From the NCBI RefSeq assembly GCF_009792235.1, contig NZ_CP046973.1:2480001-2544000 (forward strand): a DNA stretch of 64,000 nt. The letters are read 5' to 3'. Of the stretch, positions 52,396 through 60,107 are shown one piece after another (positions within the stretch are counted from its first letter, which is position 1; the number at the start of each line of letters is the position of its first letter). Made by a program: the position numbers and the translations under genes. This DNA comes from Microcystis aeruginosa FD4 (lineage in GTDB: Bacteria > Cyanobacteriota > Cyanobacteriia > Cyanobacteriales > Microcystaceae). Below the pieces are notes generated by a model that made no database searches, had not been told where the DNA came from, and saw nothing but the letters and a program-made list of their open reading frames with translations.

Positions 52396-53171
52396 GAATA
52401 GGTAAAGGTTCTGTGCATTTAGCTAAATAGATTTGTTTGTCTTTAAATTTAAAAGCTGACTTAGTAAATTCGGCACTTCCTCCTTGATGTTTTTTCTTAA
52501 AGTTAGGATACTTAGTACGACCAGCAAAGAAATTAGTGAAAGCTGTTTGTAGGTGTCTTAACCCTTGTTGTAAAGGTACACAGCTTACCTCGTTGAGAAA
52601 GTCTAATTCTTCTTGCTTTTTCCAATCGGTTAGCATTGAAGAAGTTTCAGCATATCCTACTCTTTCTTGTCTTTCGTACCAACCTTGTGTTCTGAGATGG
52701 AGTGCCTTATTGTAAACCAATCTTACACAGCCCAAAGTGCGCCGCAATAGCGACTCTTGTTCGGGTGTGGGGTAAAATCGAAACGAATAGGCTTTTTCCA
52801 TGGGGAGCATTTTAGCATATATGGTGTAAATGCGCTAGTATTTAACGGTAAAGCCGTCGTAGAACGACGGGGTTTCAGACCCAAAATTTTCGATGAACGA
52901 TCGGTTCAGGAGTTCCGAGACTGCGAAAGGCAGCGGCGATCGGCTCTAGCGCATCACTTAAACTTTGATTCATGTTTGTTACCTAACTTTACAAAACCCT
53001 CTCGCCTAAGATTTTAGCCGATCTTTGGCTTGGAAAAACTGCGGTTAGTCGAAAAAATGTCAAGCCTTCGCTAAATTTCTTAACATTTCAGCTAGAGATT
53101 AGCGAAGAAATATAGAATAAAGGCAGGGGAGACGATCGATCCCCACGGGGATTAGCCCCCAGGAGGGCATT

Positions 53172-53831
53172 ATGACTTATCTGCTCAAAGATCGGCGATC
53201 AGCAGGGAGACTATTAGCTAGTTACTTGACAGAATATACCAATAGTGCTACGGTGCTAGTCTTGGCTTTGCCCCGGGGCGGGGTTCCGATCGCCTTTGAA
53301 ATTGCCCAAAGGTTACATTTACCCCTAGATCTGTGTTTAGTGCGAAAATTAGGTGTACCGGAGCGCAAAGAGTTAGCTTTTGGGGCGATCGGTCAAAATG
53401 GTGTGCGGGTAATCAATGAAAGTATCGTTGAAGACTTGCACCTATCGGAGGCGATGATGGAACGGGTAGCAAAAGAAGAAATGCTCGAATTAGAGCGACG
53501 CGATCGCTTGTATCGAGGGGGGCGGCCTTTTCCTAGCCTAACGGGAAAAACGATTATTCTAGTGGATGATGGTATCGCTACGGGAGCAACGATTAAAGCG
53601 GCGATTCTGACCCTTAAATCTGGAAATCCCGCTGCTATTATTATTGCTGTTCCTGTTGCCCCACCGGAAGTCTGTGATCAATTAGAAAAATTAGTCGATC
53701 GAGTAATTTGCCTACATAAACCATACGAATTGAGATCAATTTCCCTTTGGTACGAGGATTTTTCTCAAACCAGCGATGAGGAGGTGCAAACACTGTTAGC
53801 CAGCGTCGATAGTTCTTTGATTCAAGTTTAG
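53172..53831 (+). CDS. Phosphoribosyltransferase-family protein
   Basis: This 219-residue protein has the type I PRTase fold: LALPRGGVPIAFEIAQRL, then the PRPP-binding loop IILVDDGIATGATIKAAI (about 128-145). It resembles the stand-alone PRTases often annotated as possible adenine/hypoxanthine transferases, but specificity cannot be told. AGGAGGG precedes the ATG. Confidence 0.85.
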   Translation: MTYLLKDRRSAGRLLASYLTEYTNSATVLVLALPRGGVPIAFEIAQRLHLPLDLCLVRKLGVPERKELAFGAIGQNGVRVINESIVEDLHLSEAMMERVAKEEMLELERRDRLYRGGRPFPSLTGKTIILVDDGIATGATIKAAILTLKSGNPAAIIIAVPVAPPEVCDQLEKLVDRVICLHKPYELRSISLWYEDFSQTSDEEVQTLLASVDSSLIQV

Positions 53832-53868
53832 GGAGATGGGAAGAATAAATAAAAGCAATCTCCTGAAT

Positions 53869-54165
53869 TTAGAGTTCCACAGCATCGGTATCAACGGTAT
53901 TGGTTGGGTAAGAAACTTCGGTTTGATTCTTCACTTCTCCTGGACGGCGAGTGCGATAATCAAGAACTAATCGCGATAATTCCGTGGTTAAAAGGGTGAG
54001 GACAATCCCATCATCGATCCAACCAATAATCGGAAAAACGTCAGGAGAAATATCGAGGGGGCTAAATAGATAAACCATAGTTCCCAGAATGATAATCCAA
54101 CGATATTTAGGGTGACTGATTTTGCTGCTGTACCAGTTGTAAAAAGATTCAACAATCGGTTTCAT
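53869..54165 (-). CDS. YkvA/DUF1232 family membrane protein
   Basis: This 98-residue protein has the DUF1232 core: WIIILGTMVYLFSPLDISPD (membrane segment with SPLDxxPD) and IIGWIDDGIVLTLLTTELS. The function of the family is unknown. It is convergent with the phosphoribosyltransferase gene, 37 bp apart. Confidence 0.85.
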   Translation of the reverse strand: MKPIVESFYNWYSSKISHPKYRWIIILGTMVYLFSPLDISPDVFPIIGWIDDGIVLTLLTTELSRLVLDYRTRRPGEVKNQTEVSYPTNTVDTDAVEL

Positions 54166-54399
54166 TAATTTTTCCTCGTTGACTGCGATAATTTAATCTT
54201 GTCAGGTTGCCCCTGGGTCTGATAGTGGGTTTTTACTCCCCATTATGTAGGGTTATCCCCGCTAATTAATCAAAAAAAAATGCCCAGAAGAAAATTCACC
54301 TTTAGGGATGAGCCTTAAGTATGATTACTGGATGCTTAAGAGGGGAGATAGTGGTATCTTTTCGCCTTGCGGGCGTTGGTTAGCTCGCCAGTCAACCAT

Positions 54400-55398
54400 C
54401 TACTGGCCGCTGGAAAAATCGTAACGTATTCGTTCACGGGTTTCCATCAATAGCTGACCGAGCATATTCAATCCAGTTCCATCTCCACCATCACCCCAGT
54501 ATCTATCATTTTTTGTCTGCTCAATCAGCTTTAGATCACCTGTTGAAAGTATCTTTTCAGTCAAGTCAGGATGTTGTGTAAATTTGGCGTATAGAGCCTC
54601 TCGCATGACATCATCTTTGATGATTTCCCAATCTCGACGCAGTGGTCTGCGACGATCCCGTCCCATCTCGGCCGCCTCTCGTGCTGTTTTGGCTTGTCGA
54701 ATTTCTTCTTCATGAGGAGTATTAACAAACTTCTGAGCCTGAAAGTAATGTTCTGAGGTAGGCCATATTCTATCTTTTAGATGGATTGGGTATGGTGCGA
54801 AATTCGAGAAAAACCCGTAAGGCTTATTTAAATGGTAAAACTTAATAGGCTCACTCCGAGCGTCGCTTGCATAGTCAATAGCATACTTCGCTAGAGTCGT
54901 TTGGATAAGTGTATTAATTTCCCGAGGAAGTGTTGCAATACCTCCGCCAATTGCATAACCAGGTATTGAGCTTTGATTTTGCCATCCTAAAACATCCCAT
55001 CCCTGATCAAGCAGAAACTTTATATATTCCAAGTCAGATTCAACCACTTGTTGGTGAGTACGTCCGCCATAATCGCTGTAAGTCATTGTAGTAATGGGAG
55101 CAATTTGCAAACGCCTTTGTAATGTGGAGTATTTACCTTCCATCAGAGACTCCATCGCTTCCATGACCGCTGCTTGATTGGCTCCTGATGTATTAGTATT
55201 CCAATGACCGGATTCATAGGTCTTGTGAATTGTGACAGTTTGAGCATAGTTAGCCGAGTAGGTGATAGCAACACCAGATGACCCTATACTGATCAGCTTC
55301 TGTGCTTCAGCAATAATAGCGAGAGCTTGAGCAAATGCGGAAAGATTGTTTCCGCTTTCGTCTTTGTAAGGCAAGTAAAAATTGAATAAACTTCCCAT
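54400..55398 (-). CDS. NADAR-domain (YbiA-like) protein with an unassigned N-terminal domain
   Basis: This roughly 332-residue protein has a NADAR/DUF1768 domain in its C-terminal 150 residues: FYHLNKPYGFFSNFAPYPIH, then IWPTSEHYFQAQKFVNT, RRPLRRDWEIIKDDVMREAL and DRYWGDGGDGTGLNMLGQLL. NADAR proteins cleave N-glycosidic bonds of ribosylated compounds, and some reverse ADP-ribosylation of guanosine. The N-terminal 180 residues (SSGVAITYSANYAQTVTIHK ... GWDVLGWQNQSSIPGYAIGG) are not recognised. ATG 55398 is preferred over a GTG three codons earlier. Confidence 0.82.
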   Translation of the reverse strand: MGSLFNFYLPYKDESGNNLSAFAQALAIIAEAQKLISIGSSGVAITYSANYAQTVTIHKTYESGHWNTNTSGANQAAVMEAMESLMEGKYSTLQRRLQIAPITTMTYSDYGGRTHQQVVESDLEYIKFLLDQGWDVLGWQNQSSIPGYAIGGGIATLPREINTLIQTTLAKYAIDYASDARSEPIKFYHLNKPYGFFSNFAPYPIHLKDRIWPTSEHYFQAQKFVNTPHEEEIRQAKTAREAAEMGRDRRRPLRRDWEIIKDDVMREALYAKFTQHPDLTEKILSTGDLKLIEQTKNDRYWGDGGDGTGLNMLGQLLMETRERIRYDFSSGQ

Positions 55399-55479
55399 GA
55401 TAAGCACTTTGATTGAACTGACAAGCGATCAAACAGAGATGAATGCCGATTATGGCGGTCTTCATATTTATAAACTAAA

Positions 55480-55790
55480 GGATGCGGGAAACCGGTAATT
55501 ACTAAGACCACGAATGTATGGAAACGTATCAATCAGGCGAAAGTTCAACCATAGGTTTTTAAGCTCCACAAGAAAATATAGCGAGCGGCTAAGATAAGCT
55601 GTAAACAATGGAACAGTCAAACTAGGTAGAGGCCGCGAGAGGTGAAAGTCTAACGCAGGGTTCTCAATGGGAGGGGATGAAGGCGACATTCCCGACCCGT
55701 AATAGATGAAGTATAACTTAATTTGGTATCGAGGACTGACTCCCCAAAAGGAAAACTTCCTATCTGACTATTAAGATAACTGCAATAACC
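55480..55790 (+). ncRNA. Possible group II intron domain I fragment
   Basis: The spacer 55399-55830 has no convincing gene. From about 55490 the plus strand contains ACGTATCAATCAGGCGAAAG, TTCAACCATAGG, GAGAGGTGAAAGTCTAACGC, GATGAAGTATAACTTAAT and CCAAAAGGAAAACTTCC. Their order and wording resemble domain I of cyanobacterial group II introns. No intron-encoded reverse transcriptase or domain V is seen, so at most a fragment. This is recognition from memory, not a structure prediction. Confidence 0.35.
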
Positions 55791-55830
55791 GGGTATTCTA
55801 GGGAAGTGATCGGATTTCAGCCTTGAATCT

Positions 55831-56640
55831 ATGGAAACCCTCTTTCATCTAGTTACTTTTGCCTTTGTTTTCGCTTTTGGTGCCTCGGTGGGCAGTTTTT
55901 TAAACGTGGTCATCTATAGATTACCCCAGGGGATATCTCTAGTTTATCCCCCTTCCCACTGTCCGAAATGTCACCATAGGTTGGGTAAAAGCGAGAATAT
56001 ACCCGTTTTCGGCTGGTTATGGCTAGGGGGTCGCTGTCACTGGTGTAGAACCCCGATTTCTTTCCGTTATCCAGCGATTGAAACTGTTACCGGTTTATTA
56101 TTTTGTCTGGTTTTAGGAGATTTTAGCTTTTCTTGGCAGACCCTCGGCTATTGGATTCTCCTCAGTTGGTTATTAGCTTTAGCTTTGATTGATTTTGACA
56201 CGATGACGCTTCCTAACTCCCTCACCCAATCGGGATTAGTTTTAGGGATAGTTTTTCAAACTTTCCTGGGTTGGCAAAATAATCAAAGTGTTATCTATCT
56301 CTTTTCAGCGATCTCTAGTGCGGTTTTAGGAGTCTGGTTATTTGATCTGATCCGGTGGGGGGGGAGTTTTGCCCTCGGACAACAGGCCATGGGGGGAGGA
56401 GATGCCAAATTAGCGGCCATGATCGGTGCTTGGTTAGGATGGCAAGCATTATTAGTCACCGGTTTTCTGGCCTGCGCTATTGGGGCGGCCATCGGTATGA
56501 CGGGCATTTTTCTGGGGAAAATGGGGAAAAAACAAGCTATACCCTTTGGGCCATTTCTTGCCCTCGGCGCTCTGATGAGTGTCTTTTGGAGTGATCAGAT
56601 CATCTCAGTCTATCAAACCATTTTTTTCCCTTTGTTGTAA
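55831..56640 (+). CDS. pilD: Prepilin peptidase / type IV prepilin methylase
   Basis: This 269-residue integral membrane protein cleaves and N-methylates type IV prepilins. The cytoplasmic zinc loop has CPKCHHRLG and CHWCRTPISFRYP. The two catalytic aspartates are in LALIDFDTMTLPN and MGGGDAKLAAM. About eight membrane segments. Relevant to motility and natural transformation. Confidence 0.94.
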   Translation: METLFHLVTFAFVFAFGASVGSFLNVVIYRLPQGISLVYPPSHCPKCHHRLGKSENIPVFGWLWLGGRCHWCRTPISFRYPAIETVTGLLFCLVLGDFSFSWQTLGYWILLSWLLALALIDFDTMTLPNSLTQSGLVLGIVFQTFLGWQNNQSVIYLFSAISSAVLGVWLFDLIRWGGSFALGQQAMGGGDAKLAAMIGAWLGWQALLVTGFLACAIGAAIGMTGIFLGKMGKKQAIPFGPFLALGALMSVFWSDQIISVYQTIFFPLL

Positions 56641-56681
56641 AAAAGTTATCTTGTAATTAAATCTTGATACAATAGTTTTCC

Positions 56682-56891
56682 GTGTCTTGGATCACCATTA
56701 GAACAACCTCCAGTCGTTGGGAAGCCGATTGGCTGCAGGAAATGCTCAAAGCTCACGACATCCCCAGTCGCGTTATCGCTATTGGCCCTGGTATTTATTG
56801 CGGCCAGGGGCATCAGGCCGCCCTACAAGTGCGTCCCCAAGATCGCTGGACAGCACTTTTGTTATTAAGTCCTCTAGAAGAAAGTCGATAA
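56682..56891 (+). CDS. Small conserved-looking protein of unknown function
   Basis: This 69-residue protein starts with GTG at 56682 (SWITIRTTSSRWEADWLQEM) and shows an alternating beta/alpha pattern resembling small ferredoxin-fold DUF2007-type proteins (WLQEMLKAHDIPSRVI). It lies between pilD and accD, 19 bp before accD, and may be translated with it. Family not certain. Confidence 0.6.
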   Translation: MSWITIRTTSSRWEADWLQEMLKAHDIPSRVIAIGPGIYCGQGHQAALQVRPQDRWTALLLLSPLEESR

Positions 56892-56910
56892 ATTGTCTTT
56901 ATTTTAAACT

Positions 56911-57861
56911 ATGTCTCTATTTGATTGGTTTGCAAATCGCCAAAAAACAGAACCCAAGGTTCAACAACAACAGGAACGAGAAATAGCCGATGGTTTATGG
57001 ACAAAATGCCCAAATTGCGGTGTTTTGGCCTATACGAAGGATTTATTAGCTAATCAACTGGTTTGTCTCGATTGCGGTCATCATAATCGGGTGGAAAGTG
57101 AAGAAAGAATTCGCCAGTTAGTCGATGCTAATACTTGGAATTGCCTTGATGAACAGATTCGACCGACGGATCCGCTCAAATTTCGCGATCGGAAAAGTTA
57201 TAGCGATCGCTTGCGGGAAAGCCAAGAAAAAACCGGTCTGACGGATGCTGTCCGAACGGGAACGGGGACGATCGATGGTTTACCCTTAGCTTTAGGGGTG
57301 ATGGACTTCCGTTTTATGGGGGGTAGCATGGGATCGGTGGTGGGAGAAAAACTCTGCCGTTTAACGGAACGCGCTACCGATGAAAGTTTACCCCTGGTGA
57401 TTATCTGCGCTTCTGGCGGGGCAAGAATGCAGGAAGGAATGTTAAGTTTAATGCAGATGGCCAAGATTTCTGGCGCCCTTAACCGGCATCGAGAAGCAAA
57501 ATTACTCTATATTCCCGTCTTGACTAATCCCACCACAGGAGGAGTCACGGCCAGTTTTGCCATGTTGGGAGATATTATTATCGCCGAACCAAAGGCTACT
57601 ATCGGTTTTGCTGGTAAACGGGTAATTGAACAGACTTTGCGCGAGAAATTACCGGAAGGCTTCCAAACATCGGAATACCTATTAAAACACGGTTTTGTCG
57701 ATGCGATCATTCCCCGTACCCATCTCAAAAAAACTCTCGCCCAATTAATTAGTTTACATCAGCCCTTTTTCCCCTTGTTATCCCCCCTGAACAGTCATCA
57801 TCACCACAGTCAGCCGGAGTTAATCCCTCTGAAAACAGTCCAAGGTCAAACAACAGTTTAA
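56911..57861 (+). CDS. accD: Acetyl-CoA carboxylase carboxyltransferase subunit beta
   Basis: This 316-residue protein has a C4 zinc ribbon (CPNCGVLAYTK, CLDCGHHNRVE) and a carboxyltransferase domain: GVMDFRFMGGSMGSVVGEK, SGGARMQEGMLSLMQM and PTTGGVTASFAMLGD, IIAEPKATIGFAGKRVIEQT. With AccA it forms malonyl-CoA. The C-terminus has a histidine-rich stretch (NSHHHHS). Confidence 0.95.
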   Translation: MSLFDWFANRQKTEPKVQQQQEREIADGLWTKCPNCGVLAYTKDLLANQLVCLDCGHHNRVESEERIRQLVDANTWNCLDEQIRPTDPLKFRDRKSYSDRLRESQEKTGLTDAVRTGTGTIDGLPLALGVMDFRFMGGSMGSVVGEKLCRLTERATDESLPLVIICASGGARMQEGMLSLMQMAKISGALNRHREAKLLYIPVLTNPTTGGVTASFAMLGDIIIAEPKATIGFAGKRVIEQTLREKLPEGFQTSEYLLKHGFVDAIIPRTHLKKTLAQLISLHQPFFPLLSPLNSHHHHSQPELIPLKTVQGQTTV

Positions 57862-57948
57862 TTCCTGTAAGACGGCACTGGAGTTGAAAGTCTGAGCATT
57901 TGTCCTAAAATTTCCTGATCGGCAGTTTCAATGTAGTACATCCCACAC

Positions 57949-58332
57949 TTAACCGGGTTGACAGAGATCGCAAAGTCCAAAAAATTCGAGAGTATGGTAA
58001 TAAACCTTGAATTGGTGGGATTTTTCGAGTTTTTCTGCCAATTCGTGAACGGGACACTCATTAAAGACGATAGACCGACCGCAATGAATACAGGTAAGAT
58101 GGTGTTGATCCTGCTGAACGGAACTGTAGAGGGATTCCCCTGTGGCTAGGGTTCTCACCTGCACTGCACCCTGTAATTTTAGAGATTCTAGGGCGCGGTA
58201 AACAGTGGCTAACCCCATATTTTGGTCACGCTGACGGAGTTCCACAAACAATTCTTGAGCGGATACTGCCCGATTTAAGGTTTTGAGTAAGTGGATAATG
58301 CGCTCTTGCGATCGGGTGCGTTGGGGTTTCAT
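57949..58332 (-). CDS. Fur-family metalloregulator
   Basis: This 127-residue protein has a winged-helix DNA-binding domain with GLATVYRALESLKLQGAVQV, then a metal-binding domain with CIHCGRSI and CDLCQPG (structural zinc) and HHLTC and HTLEFFG residues. The sequence is nearer the Zur/PerR side than classical Fur, but the metal cannot be decided. ATG 58332 is used; a TTG seven codons upstream is less likely. It is divergent from purS, only 31 bp away, so the two share a short promoter region. Confidence 0.85.
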   Translation of the reverse strand: MKPQRTRSQERIIHLLKTLNRAVSAQELFVELRQRDQNMGLATVYRALESLKLQGAVQVRTLATGESLYSSVQQDQHHLTCIHCGRSIVFNECPVHELAEKLEKSHQFKVYYHTLEFFGLCDLCQPG

Positions 58333-58363
58333 ATCAAAAAGGTCAGCGATCAAAATTAATTCT

Positions 58364-58621
58364 ATGCCAAAAAATTATCGGTGCTGTATTTATGTTACTC
58401 TGCGTCCCTCGGTTCTCGATCCGGCGGGTACGGCGGTAGAGTCGGGATTAAAGCAATTAGGTTATGATACTGTGGCCGGGGTGCGAATTGGTAAGTATAT
58501 TGAGCTTACCGTGACAGCAGCGGACGAAACCAGCGCCCGCACACAATTAGAGCGAATGTGCGATCAACTATTGGCTAATCCTGTAATTGAAAATTATCGC
58601 TTTGATTTGCATTGTCAGTAG
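58364..58621 (+). CDS. purS: Phosphoribosylformylglycinamidine synthase subunit PurS
   Basis: This 85-residue protein starts PKNYRCCIYVTLRPSVLDPA, with GTAVESGLKQLGYDTVAGVR typical of PurS. PurS, PurQ and PurL together form the FGAM synthase of purine synthesis. The frame extends upstream to 58283 but homology begins at ATG 58364. purQ follows after 154 bp. Confidence 0.93.
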   Translation: MPKNYRCCIYVTLRPSVLDPAGTAVESGLKQLGYDTVAGVRIGKYIELTVTAADETSARTQLERMCDQLLANPVIENYRFDLHCQ

Positions 58622-58642
58622 ATAGGGGATAGAGATTAGGGG

Positions 58643-58700
58643 ATAGGGAAATGGGGAAATGGGGAAATGGGGAAATGGGGAAATGGGGAAATGGGGAAAT
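58643..58700. repeat. 8-bp minisatellite GGGGAAAT between purS and purQ
   Basis: About seven tandem copies of GGGGAAAT in the purS-purQ spacer. Confidence 0.88.
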
Positions 58701-58775
58701 TCACCCAATACCCCAATACCCTAACACCCATCTGATGAGAGCTTTTTGCACAATGAATTAACCAAGTTAAAAATT

Positions 58776-59462
58776 ATGAAGTTTGGGATTATTGTTTTCC
58801 CGGGATCGAATTGCGATCGAGATGTGGCAACGGTGACGGAGGGGATTTTTCAGCAACCTACCCGCTATGTTTGGCATCAAGAGACGGATTTAGGGGATTT
58901 GGATGTGATCGTGGTGCCGGGGGGATTTAGTTACGGCGATTATTTGCGCTGTGGTGCGATCGCTCGGTTTTCGCCAGCGATGAAAACTGTCCGAGAAGAG
59001 GCCGAAAAAGGTAAATTAGTTTTAGGCATCTGTAACGGTTTTCAGGTATTAACGGAAATTGGACTGCTACCCGGTGCGTTAATTCGCAATCGCGATCTAC
59101 ATTTTATCTGCGATCAAGTGCCGGTAAAAGTGGAAAATAATCAATCTGTCTGGACGCGAGGTTATCAACCGCAACAGGTGCTTAATTTGCCGATTGCTCA
59201 CGGAGAAGGGCGTTATTATGCCACAGAAGATACGTTAAAATCTCTGGGGGATAACGGACAAATTCTCTTTCGTTACTGTACTCCCACAGGAGAGGTAAAT
59301 GAGTCAGGAAATCCCAACGGTTCGTTAAATAATATTGCAGGAATTACCAATAAAGCAGGAAATGTGCTAGGAATGATGCCTCATCCCGAACGTGCCGCCG
59401 ATCCGATGCTCAATTTGACCGATGGTAGTCTGTTATTTCGGGAGATAACTCTGTATATTTAG
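58776..59462 (+). CDS. purQ: Phosphoribosylformylglycinamidine synthase, glutaminase subunit PurQ
   Basis: This 228-residue class I glutamine amidotransferase has KFGIIVFPGSNCDRDVAT at the N-terminus, nucleophile LGICNGFQVL (Cys about 87), and the His/Glu pair in MMPHPERAADP near residue 204. It supplies ammonia to PurL. ATG 58776 is preferred to 58746. The final codons (REITLYI) overlap a tnpB remnant on the opposite strand, so the C-terminal end may have been altered by that insertion. Confidence 0.93.
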   Translation: MKFGIIVFPGSNCDRDVATVTEGIFQQPTRYVWHQETDLGDLDVIVVPGGFSYGDYLRCGAIARFSPAMKTVREEAEKGKLVLGICNGFQVLTEIGLLPGALIRNRDLHFICDQVPVKVENNQSVWTRGYQPQQVLNLPIAHGEGRYYATEDTLKSLGDNGQILFRYCTPTGEVNESGNPNGSLNNIAGITNKAGNVLGMMPHPERAADPMLNLTDGSLLFREITLYI

Positions 59463-59604
59463 GCTTTTTCTCGCCTTTTCGATATAGTTCTTCCCAGTAG
59501 GCTAAGGTATCGTTCCAGACAACACGCACACACCCGAACAATTGAGACAAAAGCCTCTTTTGTTGGTCTGTTGGGTAAATGCGGTGTTGATACCTTGCTT
59601 TCAT
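59410..59604 (-). pseudogene. tnpB N-terminal remnant
   Basis: The frame encodes KARYQHRIYPTDQQKRLLSQ, then LFGCVRVVWNDTLAYWEELY and PKYTELS, the usual start of IS605-type TnpB. Homology ends inside the purQ 3' end. The catalytic RuvC part is missing. Confidence 0.8.
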
Positions 59605-59636
59605 TGGGTTAGAATGGGTGTGTTTGTAGTCTATAA

Positions 59637-59700
59637 TCAGTGATCAGTAAACAGTAAACAGTGATCAGTGATCAGTAAACAGTGAGCAGTAAACAGTAAA
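59637..59700. repeat. Heptamer repeat array
   Basis: Tandem CAGTGAT/CAGTAAA units inside the IS remnant, next to the MITE. Confidence 0.8.
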
Positions 59701-59721
59701 AAGACAGTAAGAAAATTCTAT

Positions 59722-59939
59722 TTAGGGTTGGCTGAATAAATCTAAAAACCTTGTTGGATAATACTTTTAGACTTTTTTCCCATCAAAAAGTGCCTTAGCT
59801 AGGGGTGATCGGGGGGAAAATTCAGGTACTTTGTCCCTGAAAATTAGGTAGTTGACCACCTGAAAATCGGTAAAACCCTACACCCCACACCCCACACCCC
59901 ACACCCTGCCCCCAGGGAAAACTTTTTCAGCAGACCCTA
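59722..59939 (+). mobile_element. TA-target MITE, copy 3
   Basis: TAGGGTTGGCTGAATAA at the left and TTTTTCAGCAGACCCTA at the right, with TA at both edges. It is nearly identical in the interior to copy 2 and more distant from copy 1. Confidence 0.82.
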
Positions 59940-60107
59940 GTTATTTCGTTTCTTCTGTGGGAGGTGTGCCATTGGAAGTTCTTAAGTGCTACATTAAGGA
60001 AAAACCGTCGTAAAACGACGGGGTTTTCAACCCAAATTTTCGATAACAGGTAATTGTGCTGTCCTGATGTGAGGAAGGATTATAATGAGTCGCCAAAAAG
60101 CTCTAGA

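Larger units (their letters stand above)
50184..52810 (-). pseudogene. tnpB: tnpB (RuvC-like RNA-guided nuclease), split by ISL3
   Basis: The N-terminal part starts at 52810 (or ATG 52801; AYSFRFYPTPEQESLLRRTL) and reaches LAKCTEPLPIR at 52396. The C-terminal part resumes at 50965 with WSRQIPESCE. Removing the ISL3 element and one TSD copy restores 398 codons in frame. RuvC motifs are present: GIDLGISSLV, VVENLAIKNL and DCGTHHDRDINAS, plus the CSNCG/CPDCG zinc knuckle. So the gene was intact until the ISL3 insertion. Confidence 0.88.
50141..52892 (-). mobile_element. IS200/IS605-group element (tnpB only), interrupted by ISL3
   Basis: Boundaries are defined by the precise split of the DUF4079 reading frame. 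Without the inner ISL3 it is about 1322 bp. There is no target duplication or terminal inverted repeat. Instead each end has an imperfect palindrome (CCGTCGTAGAACGACGG near 52852-52870; CCGCCGTAAAACGGACGGCG near 50153-50172), as expected of IS605-type single-strand transposition. No tnpA is present (IS1341-like). The same left end is found at 60001-60043. Confidence 0.85.
49736..52973 (-). pseudogene. DUF4079 membrane protein gene, split by nested insertion sequences
   Basis: The first 27 codons (ATG 52973 to 52893, ending GTPEPIVH) continue exactly in frame at 50140 with WGHPVMMGIVGLVMGSYTAY, running to the stop at 49736. Together they give a 161-residue DUF4079-type protein with four membrane segments and conserved histidines. 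The 2752 bp between (50141-52892) are a tnpB element carrying an ISL3 element. A frame opening in the IS end (50227) reads into the 3' part, but this is not the native start. Function of DUF4079 is unknown. Confidence 0.85.
59410..60043 (-). mobile_element. Left-end fragment of an IS200/IS605-group element
   Basis: It contains the tnpB remnant and, at 60001-60043, the left-end palindrome (CCGTCGTAAAACGACGG) followed by the complement of CGAAAATTTGGG, matching the left end at 52850-52892. A heptamer array (about 59637-59700) and a MITE (59722-59939) are inserted between. The right part of the element is deleted. Confidence 0.7.

Noticed and set aside
58643..58700. CRISPR-like array
   Set aside because: The 8-bp units are contiguous with no spacers; the heptamer arrays elsewhere are likewise pure tandem repeats.
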